The translations under genes and the position numbers were made by a program. The notes under the pieces were generated by a model that ran no database searches, was not told the origin of the DNA, and saw only the letters and a list, made by a program, of their open reading frames with translations. A stretch of DNA of 64,000 nucleotides, taken from Acanthosepion lycidas (lineage: Eukaryota; Mollusca; Cephalopoda; Sepiida; Sepiidae). Every line of letters begins with the position of its first letter. The stretch's first letter is position 1. The stretch lies in contig OZ010586.1 in NCBI GenBank assembly GCA_963932145.1, forward strand, positions 71,480,365 to 71,544,364, given 5' to 3'. Shown one piece after another: positions 57,631-64,000 of the stretch.

Positions 57631-58639
57631 GTGTTGAGTAATTGTGTATCAGTGTGTTTATATTGTGCATCTGTAGGTATAAATACGTACATATAATTGT
57701 GTATTTATAATCATTATGTATGTTTGAATATAAATGTCTGTCTATAGTTCTGTGTTCATATTTATTGTAGTATAACTTTGTACTGAGAATATTGGATCTG
57801 CCCTTGGCTAGCTTTTCAACCATCATAAGAAGAGTCCAAGTAAACACAAATTCTGTTTACCACAATTTCATTAAACACACTTATAGTATCCATTAGTGGT
57901 TAACTGGACTCATGGGCATTCCTGAAGTATTGACAACTAAGATAAATCCATTAACTCATGCTTTGCTTTTCTTCTACACTTTGCCTGTATTTTCTCATTC
58001 TGTCCTTGGTTCCTTTCAATCTTCATTCTCTGTTCAGTTTATCTAAATTAAGTATAGGCAACCTTTTTTCAAGTAGTTGGCCACATGATATAGGGCTCAT
58101 CACAAGGTAGGCTACACTTCTTAAAAGATTCAAAATAATTTTTTATACTAGGTACTTCAGTTATTTTCACTACAGAAGACCATATCCATAAAGAATATAC
58201 TTTAGCAATGAGGTAAACTTTTTTTTTTCTTTGGATAAAAGATTTTTCTATAATTAAAAAAATTGAAGTCTTGGTATAATATTATCACTGATAGTGAGAT
58301 GTGATTAACACGTGTTGCTGCATGGGATTAATTTCTAAATTATTCATTTGAAAATAAAAAGAAGTACATTTCTTCTCTAGAGAAAAAATTATTATGAATG
58401 TTTCCTGTTTAAAAAGCAAAAGATGTTTACACCTATAATCTTCCATAGTGAAAATCACCAATTATGTAAAATTATTTCAACGTTACTTTCACCAAAAGTT
58501 TACAAAATTCAAGAAACATTGTACTTAATCATTGTTTATATGTAGTTATGTATGAGAGAGAGTGTGTGAGTGAACAAGTGAGAACGAAACAAAATTTTAA
58601 ATGTTATTTTCCTTATGTGCCATTTAGAAAGACCAAACA
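57631..58639. other. Intronic sequence, no gene recognised
   Basis: AT-rich with short drifting TATATG-type runs; no other repeat seen. Confidence 0.45.
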
Positions 58640-59670
58640 GGTTGCAGTTTACTCATGACTGATCTAAATGTTATAAAAAAAAAATATCCTTGGTCTGACT
58701 TTGTTTCGATTTTTATTAATTACATTTCCAATGGCATCAGCTCTCAACTTGGTATCTATGCTGATGACATAACCATTTACTCCTGTCTTGATAATAAGTC
58801 TGGTCAGTTTGATAAGTTCAAAATGGCAGCTGATATCAAAAATAACCTTCAGTCTGTTGTTAACTGGGACAAAAGATGGCTTGTTAATTTTAACACTTCC
58901 AAAACTAAACTGTTCTCTATTAATCATCTGAGAGAAACCTCTCTGCCTTCTATTAGTATGGCTGATCCTAACCTCCAGGAGAATGACTCATTGCACGTTC
59001 TCGGTTAACATGAAGCGGAAAGTTTACATTTAATTAATTTCGAGGACAGCTGCTAAGAAAGTTGGTTCACTGTGTCGTGCTAGGCAGTTTTCCTCTCCAG
59101 AATCTATCTTGCATATCTATGAGTCTACCATTCATCCATGCTTAGAATATTTCTACCACATATGGTTCAGTGCACCTGCTATTTATCTAGAACTCCTTGA
59201 TAAAATCCAAAGAAGAATCAGGAATATTATTGGCCCTGTTCTGGTGTCTCAGCTTCGGTCTCTTTCGTACCACTGTAAGGTCGCCTCCTTGGGCCTTTTT
59301 TTATAAATACTTTCATGGTAATTGTTTGGATGAACTCTTTGGCCTAGACTCTTTGAATTTAAGCACAGTAATAGATTGATGATGAAGCCTCATTGATATA
59401 CATTTGAGTTGGCTAGATGTAACCGTAAATTCTATGCAAACAGTTTCTTTTCTCACTTGTGGAACTCCTTTCTGGCTCCATGTTTTCTAGTCAACTCTAA
59501 TCTGAAAAAAATTAAATGTAATGTCAATAGTTATCTGCTGTTCTGATTCTTCTTCTTTTGTTCTTGCTCCTTAGTAATGTTCCTGTTTTTAACTCTTCCA
59601 CACTCGGTAACCCCTTGTGTCTCAGTCGTTTACTACCTTGCATGGAGTGAACTCAATTAAAAAATGAAAA
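58640..59670 (+). pseudogene. LINE-A, longest copy, with RT catalytic motif
   Basis: Begins inside the RT domain. A 117-codon open stretch has 'SNGISSQLGIYADDITIYSC' with the YADD motif at 58757, then 'VVNWDKRWLVNFNTSKTKLF' and 'HVLG'. After a frameshift near 59005 it continues with 'AAKKVGSLCRARQF', 'IYESTIHPCLEYFYHIWFSA', 'LLDKIQRRIRNIIGPVLVSQ', 'SYHCKVASLGLF' and the 'CSHLWNSF'-like block, then the 3' UTR ending TTGCATGGAGTGAACTCAAT plus A's. An APE-type endonuclease would lie upstream but is missing. Not functional. The 58655-59379 part is the best material in the window for placing this LINE in a clade. Confidence 0.88.
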
Positions 59671-59939
59671 AAAATATGAATAATTTCATATGCAAAAAAG
59701 AGATTAAGGATTGTACTGATACCTTTTAACGTATCTCCTTTTGTTTTCCTTTCTTTTGCTGTATTTCTCTTCAATAAAATGTTTATGACCATCCATTCTT
59801 TTAATCTTTCACATATTGTCTCTTTATATCTAACCAGGAAGCCCCATCTCTGTGTTTTTCTTTTCTCCCCTATCCCTTTCCTCTGAACATAATCACTTTT
59901 TTCTTTCACCTTGTTTTCATTTTTCTAGAGCTTTCTTAC

Positions 59940-60565
59940 CATTTTTTTTTTTTTTTTTTTTTTAAATCATTTCACCCCAAACAAGGCTATAATGCCACTG
60001 GGATGCAGGGAGTTACAGGGAGCGAAAGAGAATGAGATTTTAGTGAGAAGGACTATAAAGGAACAGGATTCAAGAAGACAGATGATGATGATTGATGTTG
60101 CATTTACATTTTTGAAGATTATAAGTGGCAGGGAAGCAAGAAATTGGAAAGGAGTTCCATAGGCAAGAAAAGAAACTGTTAGAATAGAATTAGCTAGTTT
60201 AACAGTAAAACAGTGAGATTTAGTTGTGAATTTAGTAGCATACTTAAATTCATGTTGTCAAGTCACTGAAGGAAAAGGTGTATCAGAATAGTTGTCATGA
60301 AAATATTGGTAGAAAAGATAGAGGGAAGCCATGTCATGTTGGTATGAAGTGGGAAGCAAGAAATCGGTAGTTCCACAGGTGAGAAGTTTGAGAAAAGAAA
60401 CTGTTAGAAGAGGCAGTTGCATCTAGCTAGCTCAACAGTAAAACCGTGAGGTCTAGTTGCCAATCTAGTAGCACTGTTTGAATTCATGCAGTTGAAGCAC
60501 TGAGGGAAAAAGCTCAGTTGCCATGAAAATATTTGTAGAAAAACCAGAAGGAAGATATGTCATCT
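59940..60565 (-). mobile_element. LINE-A 3' fragment with internal tandem duplication
   Basis: T-run (A-tail) at 59943-59963, then minus-strand 3' UTR and C-terminal block. A segment of about 215 bp is present twice (from about 60128 and 60352, both starting GGGAAGCAAGAAAT), the second copy being less diverged from other LINE-A copies. Confidence 0.83.
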
Positions 60566-60614
60566 AACTTTCCTCCTCCACACCCTTTTCTCCTTTCTTC
60601 TCTTCCTCATTAGC

Positions 60615-60651
<37 letters not shown>

Positions 60652-61543
60652 CAGATAATATATTTCTTGGTTAGAAAGTATAACTCCTTCCAACTCTGGC
60701 AGATAGTACATTCTGATCCTAGAGAGATAGATATGAATAAATGAATAGATCGGAAAGGCTGGGAATTGTGCAGATACTACACTTTGATCATAGGTAGAAA
60801 AAACATAACAGTTGTACATGCAAACAAGCAGAAATGGTATGGACCACACATAAACCAGTTGGTATATTTTAAAAGTTGTTCATAATACAAAATGATGAGG
60901 TAACAATATTATCCATTTTATTATTAATTACATATTTTAATTTGCATTTAAAGATGGTAAAAGAAGGTTTATTGTTCCACTGGGGTTCATGGCTAACATC
61001 CAACACATTGTGTGAAAATTTGTACTAATAGCTTAAGACAAATTTTTTTTCAAAATACATATTATCTTTGCATTTATTTTGAAATATGTAACAGCATCAA
61101 ATCAGCGTGCATCTATTTACCATCAAGTCATGTAACACATATAACCTATTCAAGTAGTTGTTTATAAAAGAAAGTTCTAATGTAATGTAGTGAATTATAT
61201 ATGTTATGCATATTTAGATTTATTTAATTATGTTATAATGTATATTGTTTTTTACACACATAATAGTTGGAATATAATAAGTGTTTGTATGTGGATTGGT
61301 ACAAGAATGTCCATTGAAAAAAAACAAAAACAAATACTGAATTTACTATTACAAATGTAAAAACAAGAAAAATATCTCCATTTCAAAGAACTTCTTGATT
61401 AATTTTAATGAAATTTGGCACTGCACTTAGCAGGAGTTCAACATACAATATACTCCTTAATTGATTGGGGTATTAGGTATCATTTAAGCTGTATCTCAGG
61501 AACACACACATATACATACGTACATACAAGATTAGAATTTTAG

Positions 61544-61548
<5 letters not shown>
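60566..61548. other. No gene recognised; long poly-T
   Basis: A 35-bp T-run at 60617-60651 could be the A-tail of an unidentified minus-strand retroposon covering about 60650-60850. The rest is AT-rich with no match. Confidence 0.45.

Positions 61549-61592
<44 letters not shown>
61549..61592. repeat. (TA)n microsatellite
   Basis: Directly precedes the small mariner-type element. Confidence 0.95.
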
Positions 61593-61595
<3 letters not shown>

Positions 61596-61600
61596 ATGTA

Positions 61601-61979
61601 CAGAGTGATTGAAAAGTAACTCCCCATTTCAAAGTACTTATGATTTATTTATTAACTATAATTTTTACAAGAAATGGATATGAGAGGAAAACATTTAACA
61701 TGAGGTTTTATTTAAAATTTGATATGGGCACCAGATCTCGCTACCAGCTTCTCGAGTCACCCAGGAATCATGTCAACTGATTTAACCATGAACTCTTGTG
61801 ATATGGAAGACATAACTTCTTGTATTCGGTCTTTAAGTTCTTCCAAAATCTTGGTTTGGTATAGTAGTCTTGGTACTTTAACCAACCCCAAAGTAAAAAA
61901 AAGTCACAGGGTGTTAAAAGTCAGGACTCCTGGCTGGCCACTCATACATAAAATAGGGAGTTACTTTTCAATCACCATG
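61601..61979 (-). mobile_element. Mariner-type DNA element, 379 bp, deleted
   Basis: TA on each side, inverted ends sharing GTGATTGAAAAGTAACTCCC (20 bp identical). On the minus strand, with one frameshift, it encodes the end of a DDE transposase: 'EWPARSPDF', 'FYFGWLK', 'EELKDRIQEVMSSISQEF' and 'LEKLVARSGAHIKF'. Here the W-P-x-R-S-P-D block is intact but most of the protein is missing. Confidence 0.9.
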
Positions 61980-62535
61980 TAGATAGTTGACAATAAAAAT
62001 ATTAATGTTTTCTTTTCTTTTTTTTTAAAGATTGTTGTAATAATAAAGAAATATGCAGATGACAAATCGAAAAGAAAAATATTCATCTAAGCATAAATAA
62101 AATGGTGGCCACAACCATTAAGTGTGAACAATTGTTATAACTATAAGCAGTCTTGTGTACAAATATAATAATATTGGTGGAATTGTTTAGAGGAATATTT
62201 GTTGCCCAAATATACTCTATTTAGGCATTATAATAGTGAAAATCTTATTTATTTTTAAATATATATTTAAATTGTGTGTTTGTGTGTATAATTGTTTGTT
62301 CATTGTATTATATCTTTGCATATATATTATATATATTTTTCTCTCATGTATATATGTTTGTTTATTGCACTATATCTTTGTATGTATGGATGTGCATGTA
62401 TCATCACAGAAAATGGGGTTGACAGATTCCAAACAAGCCATTGTGTTTGCTTCTGCATAAATAGTATTGGTATGAATTCATCTCTTTCCCTACAGGATTA
62501 GGTAGGTTCATCTATTGTCTGGTTCTCTGGCTATC
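61980..62535. other. No gene recognised
   Basis: AT-rich with drifting TGTATA-type sequence. Confidence 0.45.
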
Positions 62536-62539
62536 GTAA

Positions 62540-62720
62540 TACACCTTCAAATTTCAGTGTTACACTTTCCATCCTGTGTAAAAAACATTTCCTAGATGTT
62601 TAAATTTTTGTACTGTGTTTGATTTTGGTAACTCCAATTTGTAATTTGTATTCTGGGTTCACCCTTTTTGCTAACAGCCATGAATTCTATCTTCTTGCAA
62701 TTGATGTTTAATCCTTTTTT
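62540..62720 (-). mobile_element. RTE-like LINE fragment
   Basis: Minus strand: 'GLNINCKKIEFMAVSKKG' then 'RIQITNW', an 'NLNI*EMFF' stretch and 'DGKCNTEI'. Same segment as 22218-22560 and 31850-32010. Confidence 0.78.
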
Positions 62721-62841
62721 CCCACTTTAATAATGAATTGTGGTAGGACTTCAAATACTCTCAGAATCGCCTTGCTTTATAGGTTGAATAATCAGATGAG
62801 AAGACATAGCCTTGTCTTCCCTAAAACCTTATTTCTTACAG

Positions 62842-62888
62842 AAACCACAGCAGCAACATCTAGAATTGGAGACTGTGGCCTTAGGAAG
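62842..62888 (+). CDS. Possible third coding exon
   Basis: A 47-nt stretch between a strong acceptor (CCTTATTTCTTACAG) and a donor-like GGAAG/GTGGGT. Joined to exon two in the required phase it stays open: 'ETTAATSRIGDCGLRK'. It is less AT-rich than its surroundings. Against it: it is short, the other frames are also open, and intron 2 would be 7.5 kb. Treat as a candidate. Confidence 0.33.
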
Positions 62889-63124
62889 GTGGGTTAGGTG
62901 GGGTTATAGGGATAATATGTGTATGTATGTTTATACTGCTCTCTTTATATATAATTGTGTGTTTGTAGTCATTGTATTATGCCTTTGTTTGCAATGCTAA
63001 ATTTGTTTAATTTTGTTCTCCTAGAGGGGAAACACTTAAACTTTTGCATATACTTGGAACTTATTTGAATAGTTGGTTCAAACAATTCTTCAGACTGATT
63101 TTACTTGATTCTGTGCTTTAATAT

Positions 63125-63460
63125 TAACCTCACTTATATTGAAACAATGGTTCTACTCTAATCATCAAAGTTAAGCAAAATGGAGCCTGGTCAGTATCTA
63201 GATAGATAACCCCTTTGGAATACCAGGTGCTGTAAGCTTTGATGTGAAGGTGGTGTGATAGATAACAGCTTGGAATGAGAAATTGGAGAGCAGAGTTTGA
63301 ATTCCACTTGAGTTTCTTATGTTCACTTATGCACAAATACTCTGGGGAAAGGTATGAATCTATCTGTTTTTTCTATAGTTAGCAGGACTAACCGGAGTCC
63401 TATAGCCTTAGTTGGCAACTAGTCTAATGCAGAAGGTAACAGTAGCCTACTGCAGGAATT
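63125..63460 (+). mobile_element. Composite 5S/tRNA SINE
   Basis: 5S-like: CACTTATATTGAAACAATGG, AATCATCAAAGTTAAGCAAA and CTGGTCAGTATCTAGATAG. tRNA-like: AGGTGGTGTGATAGATAACA with box-B-like GTTTGAATTCC. The body and a 3' module ending GCCTACTGCAGGAA follow, and a T-run of the next element abuts. Confidence 0.85.
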
Positions 63461-63463
63461 CTT

Positions 63464-63560
63464 TTTTTTTTTTTTTTTTTTTTTTTTTCAAGGTGATAAT
63501 GCCACTAAGACATAAGAGGTTACTGGAAGTAAAAGAGAATAAGACTAGCTTCTGCCAAGT
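63464..63560 (-). mobile_element. LINE-A 3' terminal fragment
   Basis: T-run (A-tail) then minus-strand 3' UTR (AAGGTGATAATGCCACTAAG). Inserted at the 3' end of the composite SINE. Confidence 0.82.
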
Positions 63561-63659
63561 TGGTCATGAATTGAAAAGAGACATGATTGCCCAATTGAAA
63601 GGATGGAATATTAACCTGCTAAAGCTGAATGTTGTATATTATTCTTTAAATTTCTTTCT

Positions 63660-63871
63660 TTATTCTTGATCAGTCTTCCTAGGCTTGCTTATTGTATAGT
63701 TCACACTCCTCCCAACTCTTTTGAACAGGAGTAGAAGTTTATCTCTTGTTTTCTGTTTAGGATTGGGTTTTTAATTCCTTCTAAAGTCTTCACTCTTAGT
63801 AGTCCCTTTTCTCTTATTGGCATTTTCACCTTGCTTGGGGTGAAGTGATTTAAAAAAAAAAAAAAAAAAAA
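63660..63871 (+). mobile_element. LINE-A 3' terminal fragment
   Basis: Plus-strand 3' UTR ending TTGCTTGGGGTGAAGTGATT and a long A-run. It faces the previous fragment. Confidence 0.82.
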
Positions 63872-64000
63872 AGTAAAAGTCATTGTTTATAGCTCTTTTA
63901 TAGATGATTTTACAAGTGTTATATTATTTTTTCCTCCTAAAGTGTGAAGAAACAGTATTAACATATTAAAATATTTAATGCTTGATCTTGGTAAAATACA

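Overview
This window looks like non-coding, repeat-dense nuclear DNA from a cephalopod mollusc, most likely an octopus. The sequence is AT-rich and eukaryotic. It has long (TA)n tracts and no compact gene order. It carries many copies of short retroposons with tRNA-Arg-like and tRNA-Lys-like heads, the type described from octopus (OR and OK SINEs). The species call is an inference from repeat families; no single gene proves it.

Almost everything recognisable is mobile DNA or its debris. Three LINE families recur, called here LINE-A (3' end GTGAAATGATTT plus A-run), RTE-like, and LINE-C. Single fragments of other LINEs occur at 42.2-42.5, 45.2-45.9 (restriction-like-endonuclease type) and 55.5-55.8 kb. 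A Penelope-like element with inverted terminal repeats and hammerhead-ribozyme motifs lies at 39.5-41.6 kb. DNA transposons include hAT elements (1.9, 26.7, 36.4, 50.6 kb), mariner-type elements (6.3, 33.8, 61.6 kb), a pogo-like MITE nested in a mariner (6.75 kb), four palindromic MADE1-like MITEs (5.5, 22.4, 31.3, 36.2 kb) and a non-autonomous Helitron (44.4-45.1 kb). The commonest SINE has a composite head: a whole 5S-rRNA-like segment followed by a tRNA-Arg-like segment.

The one host gene I can support starts near the right side. A CpG-richer 2 kb stretch (52.0-54.1 kb) precedes an ATG exon (54128-54209) with a GTGAGT donor. A second exon (55231-55326) has matching phase. A weaker third exon is possible at 62842-62888. 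I do not recognise the encoded protein. A second promoter-like block with paired CCAAT boxes and a TATA-like box lies near 15.2-15.3 kb and could be a distant alternative first exon.

Region by region: 0.5-2.5 kb is a large inverted duplication around a hAT; 2.6-13.8 kb is SINE, LINE and mariner debris; 15-17.7 kb has the promoter-like block, an A-rich repeat and a Gag-like relic; 18-27 kb has tandem duplications, RTE foldbacks and a hAT; 27.4-29.4 kb is the longest stretch where I recognise nothing; 29-38 kb is nested SINEs, mariner and MITEs; 38-46 kb is the Penelope element, Helitron and endonuclease-type LINE; 46-51 kb is SINEs and a hAT; 52-64 kb is the host gene with an intronic minisatellite, LINE-A copies and a small mariner.
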